Shown here piece by piece: positions 40,285-48,839 of a stretch of 64,000 nt of DNA. Location of the stretch: assembly GCA_964561145.1 (NCBI GenBank), contig CAZLNZ010000006.1:28089-92088 (forward strand). The letters are read 5' to 3'. The stretch comes from RUG14300 sp964561145 (lineage in GTDB: Bacteria > Bacillota > Clostridia > Christensenellales > CAG-1252). The position numbers were made by a program, and so were the translations under genes. The notes beneath the pieces are model-generated. The model worked only from the letters and a program-made list of their open reading frames with translations. It was not told the origin of the DNA and did not search any database. Positions within the stretch are counted from its first letter, which is position 1. Each line of letters begins with the position of its first letter.

Positions 40285-40521
40285 AAGTTGATAGAATTGC
40301 TTTGTGGAAGGGGAGCTGTCGAAAGGTGTAACCTAGAGACTGAGGTATTTTAGGCATCTGTGATGCCGTAGCATCTATTATACAATCCTCTTTTTCCACT
40401 CTTTACTCTATATTGTGCATCGGTATCAAAATCCTTGTTGCCTTGAACAACTTTAAGTACTTCGCTGTTAGAACCCCCTATAAATATTAGCAGAAGAATT
40501 TATCATCCATATCCTTTTATC
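40285..40521 (+). other. Non-coding stretch, possible decayed repeat
   Basis: No gene. The segment around 40307-40352 (GGGGAGCTGTCG, then GACTGAGGTATTTT) reminds me of palindromic repeats scattered in clostridial genomes, here with its central stem decayed. That comparison is from memory and weak. Confidence 0.3.
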
Positions 40522-40557
40522 AAAAAAAAGCTCGGAATTAAATGCAATTCCAAGCTT
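40522..40557 (-). terminator. Terminator of the tRNA-Val gene
   Basis: On the minus strand AAGCTTGGAATT pairs with AATTCCGAGCTT (one G-U), followed by eight Ts. It starts 2 nt after the CCA end of the tRNA. Confidence 0.85.
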
Positions 40558-40559
40558 TT

Positions 40560-40635
40560 TGGTGGATCATGAGGAACTCGAATCCCCGACTTTCTCCACG
40601 TCAAGAAGACACTCTACCAGCTGAGTTAATGATCC
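40560..40635 (-). tRNA. tRNA-Val (anticodon GAC)
   Basis: A 76-nt gene that folds into a standard cloverleaf: acceptor GGATCAT/ATGATCC, D stem ACTC/GAGT, anticodon stem TCTTC/GGAGA with loop TTGACGT, 5-nt variable loop, T stem GGGGA/TCCTC with loop TTCGAGT, discriminator A and an encoded CCA. Anticodon GAC reads GUC and GUU. It stands alone, opposite in direction to its neighbours, with its own promoter and terminator. Confidence 0.95.
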
Positions 40636-40646
40636 GTAACATTAAT

Positions 40647-40675
40647 ATTATAGCAAAGATCTATCCTTTTTGCAA
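40647..40675 (-). promoter_or_regulatory. Promoter of the tRNA-Val gene
   Basis: On the minus strand TTGCAA (40675-40670), a 17-nt spacer and TATAAT (40652-40647), ending 11 nt before the tRNA 5' end. Confidence 0.7.
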
Positions 40676-40761
40676 GAGAAAATAACTAATATTACAATTT
40701 TCGCTGTAATAAATTATATAATTGAAAGTTCCCTTTTTGTGATTTTTCTTCAAGTCTGCTA

Positions 40762-40790
40762 TTGACATAAAACAATATGCGTTGTAAAAT
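40762..40790 (+). promoter_or_regulatory. Promoter of the pullulanase gene
   Basis: TTGACA (40762-40767), 17-nt spacer, TAAAAT (40785-40790). A second TATAAT lies at 40813-40818 without a good -35. Confidence 0.65.
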
Positions 40791-40865
40791 GTTATCGGTT
40801 ATATGTATTTCTTATAATAAATATATGAATTGATGCTATCGCAAAAAATATTAAAAGGAGTAGTT

Positions 40866-43484
40866 ATGAAGAAAAGGTCTTTGCTTTGCTTAATAATGGC
40901 AATCGTATTTATTCTGTCCTTCACTTTAACGGAGTTCTATGGCTGTGACAATCCTGATACACCTGATAATAATAAGGACGGAGAGTATACATTAGAACTC
41001 GAGGAGGGTAAGAATCAAGTTATCTTCTATTGGTCTAAGGCTAAAATTGATTTTTCAAATTCCGATATATGGATTTGGTGGGACGGAAAAGACGGAAGCG
41101 GTGTTTTAATGCATGAATGTTCATATGGAGCTAAGGTTGTAGTTAACGTGCCTGATACCGTTACTTCAGTGGGCTTCATAGTTAGGACCGGTTGTTCGGA
41201 CCCCGGTGGTGATTCTTGGGGAGAAGCTACAAAGGACTATGATCAAGACAGATTCGCTACAATCACCGGAAGAGTTACCGAGATTTATTTAAAAAGTGGA
41301 GATGCAAGTCAATATACTAGCAATGACGGAGGTGTTACCTTGGAACAAATAAAAGACTTTACAATTGCAAATATGGCAACATTGACAACTATTAAATACA
41401 ATGTTACCCCCGCTGTAACCGTTACTTCTTTAGATCAAATTAAGTTGTTTGAAGGCGACAGAGAAATTGAGATCACGAAACTATCTTCTCTTAATAGAAA
41501 TCTTGTAGCAGGTACAATTACAGTTGAGAATGAACTTGATATAACAAAGCCTTATACCTTAAGTATAGAAGGATATGGTGAGAAAACCGTTGTTCCTCTT
41601 GATTTGTTTAATACAAAGGAATTCCAAGAGAAGTACAACTATGACGGATGGCTCGGAAACAAAATAGACGGAAATTCTACCGAGTTTAAGGTATGGGCAC
41701 CTACTGCGAGCAAGGTTAAGCTTAATTTGTTTGAAACCGGTGACGGTGGGCAAGCTTTCAAGGTTTTGAATATGGAATTGGGAGAAAAGGGCGTATGGAG
41801 TCTAAAGGTCCCCGATGTCGGACACGGCACATACTACACTTATTCCGTAACCACGGCTGTCGGTGAACAGGAGGCGGTGGATCCTTATGCAAAATCTGCA
41901 GGGGTAAACGGAAACAGGGGTATGGTGATAGACTTATCTTTGACAAATCCTAAGGATTGGGGCAATGTCGATTACATTGACACAGTCACGAGATATACCG
42001 ATGCTGTTATTTGGGAAATTCACGTTCGTGATTTTAGCAACAAGATTTCAGCGAGTAAATATAAGGGCAAATATTTAGCTTTCACAGAAACCGGCTTAAA
42101 GAATTCGAGCGGTATCTCTGTTGGTGTCGACTATATCAAGGATTTAGGAATAACCCACATTCAATTAATGCCTTCCTATGACTATGCAACGGTAGATGAG
42201 TCGAATCCTAACAGTGGCTTTAACTGGGGATACGATCCCAAAAACTATAATGTGCCCGAAGGAAGCTACAGCACCAATCCTTCAGACGGCACCGTTCGTG
42301 TTAATGAGTTTAAGCAAATGGTTCAAGCTTTACACAATCAAGGAATAGGAATCGTTATGGACGTTGTTTACAACCACACCTATGACGGCAATTCCTCTCT
42401 TAACAAGATTGTACCTTATTATTACTACCGCTATACAAAATCCGGTGAGAACTCCTCTGCAAGTGGATGCGGAAACGATACCGCAAGTGAACGTTACATG
42501 TACAGAAGATTTATGGTTGATAGTGTAACATACTGGGCACAAGAGTACAAACTTGACGGTTTCCGCTTTGACCTCATGGGCTTGCATGATTTAGATACTA
42601 TGGAAGAGATAGAGAATGCTCTTCATGAAATCAATCCTAATGCTTTAATATATGGTGAAGGTTGGACAATGGGTTCTACCACCGATGGAAGCTTGCAGGC
42701 AAATCAATCAAATATTTCTTTTATTGAGGCAACTGAAGGAGCTGCAGGCAGTGTTGGCGTATTCAATGATGTAACCCGTGACGGCTTGAAGGGTAGTGTA
42801 TTTGATTCGAAGTCACAGGGCTATATTAACGGAGCTGCAGATGAGAATTACAATGCAGTCAAGTTTGCGATTCTAGGTGGGACAAAGGGTGCAGGCTGGA
42901 GCGTTAAAAATGCAGGAATGATAAACTATATGTCCTGTCACGACAACCTCTCCTTATGGGATAAGCTAGCTGTTGCAAACAAGGGTTCATCTATTGAGGA
43001 TAGATTAAAGATGAACAAGCTCGGTGCTGCAATAATCATGGCAAGTCGAGGAACTCCGTTAATGCAAGCAGGTGAAGAAATGTTACGTTCAAAGGACGGA
43101 GACGAAAACAGTTATAAGTCCTCCGATGAGATCAACAATATCGATTGGGAACTTCTTACTGAAGATTCTATTCAGTATCAAATGAGCAGATACTATAAGG
43201 GATTAATTGAAATGCGTAAGAGTGTGGGCTTATTTACCTCTATGGAAAGCGTTACTGCAGAATTTGATATCGATAAGCAGAGCGGATTTATGGTAGCAGA
43301 GCTAACAGACGGAACCGAGAGTGTAATTATTATTCTTAATCCTACAGATAGTGCTGTTTCCTATGAGCTTGTGGACGAGTGGAAACTATTAGCTGACGGT
43401 GAACAGGCTTGTGCTAAAACAATAAAGACATTAAGCGGAGAGATTTCAATCCCTGCAATAAGTGCGCTTATTCTTTGTAAGTAA
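40866..43484 (+). CDS. pulA: Surface type I pullulanase lipoprotein (GH13, CBM41/CBM48)
   Basis: Cleaves alpha-1,6 branches of starch, pullulan or glycogen outside the cell. I start at ATG 40866 after AAAAGGAG; the ORF extends 12 codons further without a site. The signal peptide ends in a lipobox-like FYGC. Residues about 35-155 resemble a CBM41/PUD starch-binding domain (NQVIFYWSKAKIDF, IWIWWDGKDGSG). A CBM48-type module (EFKVWAPTASKVKLNLF) comes at about 270-370. The GH13 barrel follows with NWGYDPKNYNVPEG, DVVYNHTY, GFRFDLMGLHD (nucleophile Asp), YGEGWTMG (acid Glu) and MSCHDN. 872 residues is normal for the family. It is a single gene with its own promoter and terminator, flanked by repeat-filled gaps. 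Confidence 0.93.
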   Translation: MKKRSLLCLIMAIVFILSFTLTEFYGCDNPDTPDNNKDGEYTLELEEGKNQVIFYWSKAKIDFSNSDIWIWWDGKDGSGVLMHECSYGAKVVVNVPDTVTSVGFIVRTGCSDPGGDSWGEATKDYDQDRFATITGRVTEIYLKSGDASQYTSNDGGVTLEQIKDFTIANMATLTTIKYNVTPAVTVTSLDQIKLFEGDREIEITKLSSLNRNLVAGTITVENELDITKPYTLSIEGYGEKTVVPLDLFNTKEFQEKYNYDGWLGNKIDGNSTEFKVWAPTASKVKLNLFETGDGGQAFKVLNMELGEKGVWSLKVPDVGHGTYYTYSVTTAVGEQEAVDPYAKSAGVNGNRGMVIDLSLTNPKDWGNVDYIDTVTRYTDAVIWEIHVRDFSNKISASKYKGKYLAFTETGLKNSSGISVGVDYIKDLGITHIQLMPSYDYATVDESNPNSGFNWGYDPKNYNVPEGSYSTNPSDGTVRVNEFKQMVQALHNQGIGIVMDVVYNHTYDGNSSLNKIVPYYYYRYTKSGENSSASGCGNDTASERYMYRRFMVDSVTYWAQEYKLDGFRFDLMGLHDLDTMEEIENALHEINPNALIYGEGWTMGSTTDGSLQANQSNISFIEATEGAAGSVGVFNDVTRDGLKGSVFDSKSQGYINGAADENYNAVKFAILGGTKGAGWSVKNAGMINYMSCHDNLSLWDKLAVANKGSSIEDRLKMNKLGAAIIMASRGTPLMQAGEEMLRSKDGDENSYKSSDEINNIDWELLTEDSIQYQMSRYYKGLIEMRKSVGLFTSMESVTAEFDIDKQSGFMVAELTDGTESVIIILNPTDSAVSYELVDEWKLLADGEQACAKTIKTLSGEISIPAISALILCK

Positions 43485-43507
43485 TTAATAACTAAATGTA
43501 ATGTAAA

Positions 43508-43536
43508 TAGTCCAACCTAGCTGTTGGGCTATTTTT
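43508..43536 (+). terminator. Terminator after the pullulanase gene
   Basis: TAGTCCAAC (43508-43516) pairs with GTTGGGCTA (43523-43531, one G-U), followed by TTTTT. Confidence 0.85.
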
Positions 43537-43709
43537 ATTGAATGAATAAAGTGGTATATAATACTTAAGACATTGCAAAGTCGTTTATTTTCGTCTCCCG
43601 AATGTGGTATGGTAAATTTACAAATAATCCAAATGACAAAACTATACCTAGAAAATAATGCAAATGATTTGTAATATTAACCAAATATATACCCCTAAAC
43701 CATATATAT

Positions 43710-43803
43710 TGTCATTTATTCTTTTGAAATTGGTACCAATTTCAAGGCGAAGCCTGTAGTCGAACCCTGAAAGGGCGATGTTTACATCGGTATCTCATCC
43801 TTG
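43710..43803 (+). repeat. Three-hairpin element, degenerate copy with extra hairpin
   Basis: The TGTCAT start is followed by an additional stem GAAATT-ggtacc-AATTTC, then AGGC-gaa-GCCT, CCCT-gaa-AGGG and CGATGT-tt-ACATCG. The third stem differs from the CGACAC/GTGTCG form on both sides. Confidence 0.65.
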
Positions 43804-43966
43804 TTCTGATAGGGAATGCATGTTTCGCACAGTTGTTCGCATTGTAACAATTTCCAATCTCATCGTAGGGCAGGGCTTGTCTCTTACCGCATCTCTATTT
43901 TGTACCATTATTTTTACGGCAAAATTATACATATCTTTAAGTTTGTACCAGTATTTTACCTAAAAT

Positions 43967-43995
43967 GTCATACTGTGCGAGAGAAATTGGTATCA
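43967..43995 (+). repeat. Three-hairpin element, 5' fragment
   Basis: Only the start (TGTCATACTGTGCGAGAG) and part of a GAAATTGGTATC stem remain; the other hairpins are absent. Confidence 0.5.
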
Positions 43996-44083
43996 AAAAT
44001 AACAAGTCACAAAAAGACCTATACGGAAATTGAAATGTGAAACCGACATAAAAACCAAACATAATATCTGTAAATAGTATGTA

Positions 44084-44169
44084 TGTCATACTGAGCGGAA
44101 GAAATTGACATCAATTTCTGTAGTCGAACCCCAACGGGGCGATGTGCAACATCGGTATCTCATCCGTAT
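44084..44169 (+). repeat. Three-hairpin element with replaced first stem
   Basis: Hairpin 1 is AGAAATT-gacatc-AATTTCT in place of AGGC-gaa-GCCT. Hairpins 2 and 3 are CCCC-aac-GGGG and CGATGT-gca-ACATCG. The linkers match the other copies. Confidence 0.8.
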
Positions 44170-44262
44170 TGAAGACAAAAAAAGGAATATAAGAATTTAT
44201 GTATTAACTTGAGCAAAAAATGATGGTAAAAACTGCAAAACCGACATTCAAAATATTTAAAA

Positions 44263-44338
44263 TGTCATACTGAGCGAAAGGCGAAGCCAGGAGTCGAACT
44301 CCGTAGGAGCGATACGGAGTGTCGGTATCTTATCCGCA
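44263..44338 (+). repeat. Three-hairpin element, copy at 44.3 kb
   Basis: Hairpins: GGC-gaa-GCC, CTCC-gta-GGAG, CGATAC-gga-GTGTCG (one G-U pair in the last). Confidence 0.8.
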
Positions 44339-44498
44339 TTTACGTCGGGCGGCAAGGCTTACGATACAATCCTTGAAAATTCACCTCCCCTTACATTACT
44401 TGCGGCATTTCCTGTTTTCTTCTGGTTGATTCTATTGCAAACCTGCATATATCATATATGAACATACATTCAATTGATTAATCCACCGAAAATCCCTA

Positions 44499-44527
44499 TT
44501 GACAATTAGAAAAAGTGATATTATAAT
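44499..44527 (+). promoter_or_regulatory. Consensus promoter of the barrel-enzyme/GH53 operon
   Basis: TTGACA (44499-44504), 17-nt spacer, TATAAT (44522-44527): a perfect sigma-A promoter, giving a ~40-nt leader before the gene at 44576. Confidence 0.85.
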
Positions 44528-44575
44528 AAATTCGTTTTAGGCAGAATAACCTAAGTATTAAAAATAGGAGTACGT

Positions 44576-46381
44576 ATGAGTGAAAAATTTGTAGTAAATA
44601 TTATCCATCGTCCCGAATTATCCCCTGAATATGCCGAAAGAGCTTTGGGCGGAAAAAAGGATGTTAAAGACGAGTCCTTGGATATTTTTCTATTCCAACA
44701 AAAGTCAGCACATGATTTCGGCTTAAAAACCACAATTCAAATTACCTATGCTTCTCTCTTTTCAGATGAGATTGTTGAAATAGCAAAGGAACATCATAGA
44801 ATATATGGTGATGAAATCGCATTATCCTTGCTCGGACTTCCCTGTAAGCAATTTAAGGAGAAGTATAAAACCGAGGATTTCTGTATTTGGATGTTTGACG
44901 AGAAAACCAAAATGGAAATAGTGGACGATTGTTTTTCTCTTTTCTATGAAAAATTCGGTTTCTATCCCGAGTCGACAGGAAGCTATTTTCTCGATGCCTT
45001 TACGATAAATTACATCAAGGAAAAATATCCCTCAGTGAAGTGTGCAGTTGCAACTTGTTGGGAAGAAGGTCCCAAGGCATATCACACTTGCAATAACAGC
45101 TGGTATACCTTTATGGATGGCGGACCTTGGAATCCTTGGATTCCCTCCAAGATTAATTCTCATATCCCCGCAATGTCTGCCGATGACGATAGCGGAATTG
45201 TTGCAATACCTCACCTTTCAAGAGATCTTATAGCGTGCTTTGACGGTAACGGTTCTAATTTCGGAACACATCCTCAAAATGTTTTGAGGGGAATGATTTA
45301 CTATGACGATAACGGCTCTATTGAATATCCCTATTTATATAACCTTATTGACCAATACCGTCATTTGGCAAAATACAATAACGGATATTCCTATAATATG
45401 ATGTTTGTCGGTCCCGGTTGGCTTAATCGGCTGGGTCGTTGGGAATGTCCCTATGAATTGTTGGCAAAATCATATATTGACGGTATGCGTTATTATGGCA
45501 ATCTTAAAAAAGAGGGTAAGCTCATAGATATGACAATGAGTGAATTTGCCGATTTCTACAGAGCTTGTCATACCGATTACAATGTCGGAGAATGTGCGTT
45601 ATGGAAGGATATTTTATACGGAAGCAATAAACAGTACTTCTGGTATGTCGACCCATTTATGCGTACCTGTCTTGACTTTAACCAAGGCGGTGCTATGATT
45701 GATTTAAGACCATATGCCTCCAAAATCGATTGGAAAACAGGAATAGGAACAGATCATGTATATGATGCTTCATACCCCTACCTGATTCAGGCAAATTATA
45801 GAGCAGGCTATTTTACTCACTATGCAGGAGCAGGTACTGTCAAATCGTGTAAGGTATCTTATCACGGAATGAGTTCAGACCTATGCTTATGTCGTACAAT
45901 GGCAAGCTTCGAGCGTACCGATAATGGAGTTAGGATAATTGCAAATCCCGTTACTCTCTCTTTGGATGGCTTGGAGGTGGTTATACAGTCAATCTTCTCC
46001 ATAGAGAACGGAAGTGGTACTATGGTTGTCGAGCGTAACATATTGAATGACTTGCATGGTGAAGAGGTTATCATAGAGGAATACTTTACAGGTGGCTTCG
46101 GTACTCAAGAGTATCAACAGGACATGAGTGCAATCACCCTATATGCAGGTGATAAACAAATGTGCTACGAGTATCGTGGGAGAAGTTTATCCGACAACGC
46201 TGTAAATTCCTTGGCAAGGGTAATAATACCCGATGTGTCAACGGAAATAATTCTTGGCGGTGACGGAGAAAAGAGGGTAGAAGAGGGAATTGCCTTTTCT
46301 CCTGTTTATCATTTATCTATTTCCAAAACTCTTAGTAAAGGAGGATTAAAAACATGGCTCAAGCTACAAAAGGCAAACTAA
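44576..46381 (+). CDS. Cytoplasmic barrel protein, carbohydrate-enzyme-like, specificity unknown
   Basis: A 601-residue protein without signal peptide, translated from an AGGAG site and so probably cytoplasmic. Its first ~320 residues read like a distorted (beta/alpha) barrel of the polysaccharide-deacetylase/GH57 type: TTIQITYASLFSD, FYEKFGFYPESTGSYFLDA, the Trp-rich MDGGPWNPWIPSK, and MFVGPGWLNRLGRW. The C-terminal ~200 residues are beta-rich, like the accessory sandwich of many glycosidases. I suspect the DUF3863/DUF3864 group, but this is from memory and unverified. The operon partner is a cytoplasmic GH53 galactanase, so an intracellular sugar substrate is likely. Catalytic residues cannot be assigned. 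Confidence 0.6.
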   Translation: MSEKFVVNIIHRPELSPEYAERALGGKKDVKDESLDIFLFQQKSAHDFGLKTTIQITYASLFSDEIVEIAKEHHRIYGDEIALSLLGLPCKQFKEKYKTEDFCIWMFDEKTKMEIVDDCFSLFYEKFGFYPESTGSYFLDAFTINYIKEKYPSVKCAVATCWEEGPKAYHTCNNSWYTFMDGGPWNPWIPSKINSHIPAMSADDDSGIVAIPHLSRDLIACFDGNGSNFGTHPQNVLRGMIYYDDNGSIEYPYLYNLIDQYRHLAKYNNGYSYNMMFVGPGWLNRLGRWECPYELLAKSYIDGMRYYGNLKKEGKLIDMTMSEFADFYRACHTDYNVGECALWKDILYGSNKQYFWYVDPFMRTCLDFNQGGAMIDLRPYASKIDWKTGIGTDHVYDASYPYLIQANYRAGYFTHYAGAGTVKSCKVSYHGMSSDLCLCRTMASFERTDNGVRIIANPVTLSLDGLEVVIQSIFSIENGSGTMVVERNILNDLHGEEVIIEEYFTGGFGTQEYQQDMSAITLYAGDKQMCYEYRGRSLSDNAVNSLARVIIPDVSTEIILGGDGEKRVEEGIAFSPVYHLSISKTLSKGGLKTWLKLQKAN

Positions 46382-46614
46382 ATTTTCGTTGTCCGTCATG
46401 CTTTATGCGTGATATTGACGTTGATATGTTTTATGACGAGGAAAAGAAGCAATACTATTGTTTAAGATGTTGTTTCCGTGGCGGGGAAGAGGATGTTAAT
46501 CGCTTGAATGAACAGGCGAAGTATCGTTATGGCTTAATTGATAAAAGGGTTATTGATTTCGGTGCCGACAATGAACCACTGGTCACAGTACCTCATAAAA
46601 GAGGGGAGCAATAG
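46354..46614 (+). CDS. Small zinc-ribbon protein
   Basis: An 86-residue protein with a four-cysteine zinc ribbon: FRCPSC near residue 13 and YYCLRCCF near residue 36. The remainder is charged and unstructured-looking. It overlaps the end of the preceding gene by 28 nt in another frame but has its own strong AAGGAGG site 9 nt before the ATG, so I accept it as real. It stops 9 nt before the GH53 start. The role is unknown; a small nucleic-acid-binding or accessory protein is possible. Confidence 0.72.
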   Translation: MAQATKGKLNFRCPSCFMRDIDVDMFYDEEKKQYYCLRCCFRGGEEDVNRLNEQAKYRYGLIDKRVIDFGADNEPLVTVPHKRGEQ

Positions 46615-46623
46615 GAGATTGAA

Positions 46624-47739
46624 ATGATTTTAGGTATTGACTGTTCGACATATTTAGAGGAATTGGAGCATGGTGCTAAGTATTACGATGGCGAAAGAGA
46701 AATTGATCCCGTAGACGCTTTTCATGATAACGGAGTTTCCGTGACACGCTTAAGACTTTGGGTTGACCCATATTCACCTGATGGGAAACCTTATTTGGCA
46801 GGGACATGCGACCTTGATTGTTTTATAAAAACGGCAAAACTATTCATATCCAAAGGATATGAAATCATGCTCGATATTCACTACAGTGACTTTTGGGCAG
46901 ATCCCGGCAAACAGTTTATTCCCAAGGCTTGGAAAGAAAGGGATGTCAATTCGCTTAGTGAAAGGGTATACGCTTATACCTTGGATGTGTTAAAAAGAAT
47001 TTCACAAGAGGGTATAAAGCTATCTTATATACAAGTCGGAAATGAAATTACAAACGGAATGTTATGGCCCGTAGGAAGACTTACCGAAAATGAGGACGGT
47101 TCAAGAGGTAATTACCCGAACTTGATTTCCCTATTAAGGGCAGGTATAAGAGCTTGTAGGGAAATAACACCTGAGGCACAGTTAATTATTCATTTAGAGA
47201 GAAGTTATGATCAGGCTGTATACAATGAGTTTCTCGATCAAATGAAAAAAGCCGATATTGATTATGATATTATAGGTATGTCATATTATCCCTATTGGCA
47301 TGGAAATTTCGAGCAATACTTTGCAAACGTAGAAAACATAAAGAAGTATGGAAAGAAGATTATGGCAGTTGAATTGGGATATGCTTTCACGTTGGAGGAT
47401 TATATCAAAGAGGAGGGTGTCGGTGGGATAATGCTTGTTATCAACGAAGATAATGCTGCTTCCTTTGATTTTTTAAACAGCTATCCCATTTCAAAAGAAG
47501 GGCAAGCAAACTTTGTTCACGATTTCTTGGAGCAAGCCAAGGAACATGCGTTGGACGGAGTATTCTGGTGGGAACCTTTATGGATTCCGGGCGAAGGTAT
47601 CTGTTGGGCATCCCCCGAGGCAAAAGAATATACTCACGAAACAGAAAAACTTTCCTGTCGCAACGAATGGGCAAATCAGTGCTTGTTCGATTACGAGGGT
47701 AAAAAGCTTCCCGCCTTTGACGAGTATGTATTAAAATAA
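46624..47739 (+). CDS. Cytoplasmic GH53 endo-beta-1,4-galactanase
   Basis: A GH53 (clan GH-A) galactanase that would cut beta-1,4-galacto-oligosaccharides. It begins directly with the barrel (MILGIDCSTYLEELE) and has no signal peptide, so it should act on imported oligosaccharides. Hallmarks are VTRLRLWVDPYS, the LDIHYSDFWADPGKQ motif, the acid/base Glu in QVGNEITNGMLWP, the YYPYWHG motif, and the nucleophile Glu in MAVELGYAF. Length (371) is a bare catalytic domain. It is the last gene of a three-gene operon closed by the terminator at 47761. A surface-anchored GH53 is encoded separately at 56185. Confidence 0.93.
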   Translation: MILGIDCSTYLEELEHGAKYYDGEREIDPVDAFHDNGVSVTRLRLWVDPYSPDGKPYLAGTCDLDCFIKTAKLFISKGYEIMLDIHYSDFWADPGKQFIPKAWKERDVNSLSERVYAYTLDVLKRISQEGIKLSYIQVGNEITNGMLWPVGRLTENEDGSRGNYPNLISLLRAGIRACREITPEAQLIIHLERSYDQAVYNEFLDQMKKADIDYDIIGMSYYPYWHGNFEQYFANVENIKKYGKKIMAVELGYAFTLEDYIKEEGVGGIMLVINEDNAASFDFLNSYPISKEGQANFVHDFLEQAKEHALDGVFWWEPLWIPGEGICWASPEAKEYTHETEKLSCRNEWANQCLFDYEGKKLPAFDEYVLK

Positions 47740-47760
47740 CATTGTTCTATTTAAAATTTC

Positions 47761-47806
47761 AACACTTCATCTTCTACAAGAATATTGGAAATGAAGTGTT
47801 TTTTTG
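47761..47806 (+). terminator. Terminator after the cytoplasmic GH53 gene
   Basis: AACACTTCAT (47761-47770) pairs perfectly with ATGAAGTGTT (47791-47800) around a 20-nt loop, followed by TTTTT. Confidence 0.8.
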
Positions 47807-47835
47807 TACGTTATTCAGCTTCAAATTCCTAAATC

Positions 47836-48215
47836 AATGTTATAGTGTGCGGAAGAATGTGGTGCAGTAAATTAATGAAGGATCCAAATTACAAAATAAA
47901 ATGCAAAAAGCGAAGAAGTATTACTTAAAAACTGACAATAATCCAAAAGAATATTTCATAATGTCATACTGAGCGAAAGGAATGTGGTGCAATATTATCA
48001 AGAAGGATTCGAATGATAAAAAAACTTAAAAAGAAACCGAAATGCTAAAAAAGACATATAAACACAAAGAAAATGTTGCAATAATATATATGTCATACTG
48101 AGCGAAAGGCGAAGCCTGAAGTCGAACCCCATCGGGGCGACACAAAGTGTCGGTATCTCATCCGCATTATTATACCAGCAAAGAACTGCCAGGGGTATAC
48201 TCTAACATCGGTATC
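47836..48215 (+). repeat. Long direct repeat, left copy, flanking the DUF3990 island
   Basis: About 380 bp nearly identical (about 95% by eye in the core) and in the same orientation as 49755-50131. It contains two truncated three-hairpin elements (at 47836 and 47962, each running into AATGTGGTGCA) and one full element (48091). Shared truncation points show that the two copies arose by duplication, not by independent insertions. Confidence 0.8.
48091..48165 (+). repeat. Three-hairpin element inside the left direct repeat
   Basis: Hairpins: AGGC-gaa-GCCT, CCCC-atc-GGGG, CGACAC-aaa-GTGTCG. Confidence 0.8.
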
Positions 48216-48288
48216 GCATACTTAAGCATTTCTATCGCTTGCATACTTGTTTTTTTACGGATTTCAAACTCGTTAGTATGTATCAAGG

Positions 48289-48314
48289 CTTTTAATCAAT
48301 ATCCGTATTAAAAG
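48289..48314 (-). terminator. Hairpin at the end of the DUF3990/DUF3791 operon
   Basis: CTTTTAAT pairs with ATTAAAAG (8 pairs, 10-nt loop), 12 nt past the last stop on the minus strand. The U-run is poor, so a terminator role is only likely. Confidence 0.4.
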
Positions 48315-48325
48315 ACATAATTATA

Positions 48326-48532
48326 TTATGCCTTTGTGCGTGCTTCGATGTATAGGTCTATGTCGTTGATAATATATCTATGACCTGTAGTGTGTAATAC
48401 AGCGTAAAATGAATCAAGATACTCGAAAACCTTGTATTTTTCGAAAAGCTCTTGTGTCTGAATACCCGTTATACCTTTTTCCGATTTATACATTTCAAAG
48501 CAAAATGCTTTGAATTCCAATGTTTTGCTCAT
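48326..48532 (-). CDS. DUF3791-like small protein, putative antitoxin partner
   Basis: A 68-residue protein on the minus strand with a GAGAGGT site. It matches what I remember of DUF3791: a helical start (FKAFCFEMYKSEKGITG), a central ELFEKYKVFEYLDSFYAVLH segment and a C-terminal THG-like TTGHRYIINDIDLYIEAR. Proteins of this family are commonly encoded beside DUF3990 genes. It is the last gene of a four-gene operon, 73 nt after the previous one. A neutralising-partner role is inference from the gene context. Confidence 0.72.
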   Translation of the reverse strand: MSKTLEFKAFCFEMYKSEKGITGIQTQELFEKYKVFEYLDSFYAVLHTTGHRYIINDIDLYIEARTKA

Positions 48533-48605
48533 ATCATACCTCTCAATATGTTATTGTATTGTTGGTTTAACCCTTTAATGGTTTATTAGAACACATTTCA
48601 TTGTC

Positions 48606-48839
48606 TTACACTTCCGGAAATTCTAGTTTCCCGTTTATTTCCCTGTCAAATAATTCAACAATCATTTCTGAACTGTATTGCCACACCTTTGTCTCTTCGT
48701 TTTCTAGTGCTTTGTAAAGTTCTGACTTATGAAATAACGACAATGCCTTGTTCTCATCCAATCCGTACTTGTCCATTATTTTGCTGACTATATCAGGTGT
48801 AATCATTGCCATTAATGCGGTAAATCTTTCCTTGTTCAT
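48606..48839 (-). CDS. Small helical protein in the DUF3990 operon
   Basis: A 77-residue protein whose ATG immediately follows the DUF3990 stop (TAA then ATG, no gap), so translation is coupled. It is predicted helical, with the pattern ALSLFHKSELYKALENEETK, then WQYSSEMIVELF and a FPE-type end. I have seen such small proteins beside DUF3791 and DUF3990 genes and think it is a related antitoxin-like family, but I cannot name it with confidence. It has no membrane span or signal peptide. Confidence 0.7.
   Translation of the reverse strand: MNKERFTALMAMITPDIVSKIMDKYGLDENKALSLFHKSELYKALENEETKVWQYSSEMIVELFDREINGKLEFPEV

Larger units (their letters stand above)
43537..44498 (+). other. Non-coding gap with four repeat copies
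   Basis: A 960-nt gap without a credible gene. It holds one degenerate (43710), one truncated (43967) and two full (44084, 44263) three-hairpin elements, plus a decayed piece of the linker seen in the 39.6-40.3 kb duplication (43630-43695, ACTATACCTAGAAAATAATG). Frames near 43778-44040 are repeat-derived. Confidence 0.6.

Noticed and set aside
43778..44040. Two overlapping ORFs in the pullulanase downstream gap
   Set aside because: Frames across decayed repeat sequence with no ribosome site or recognisable domain.
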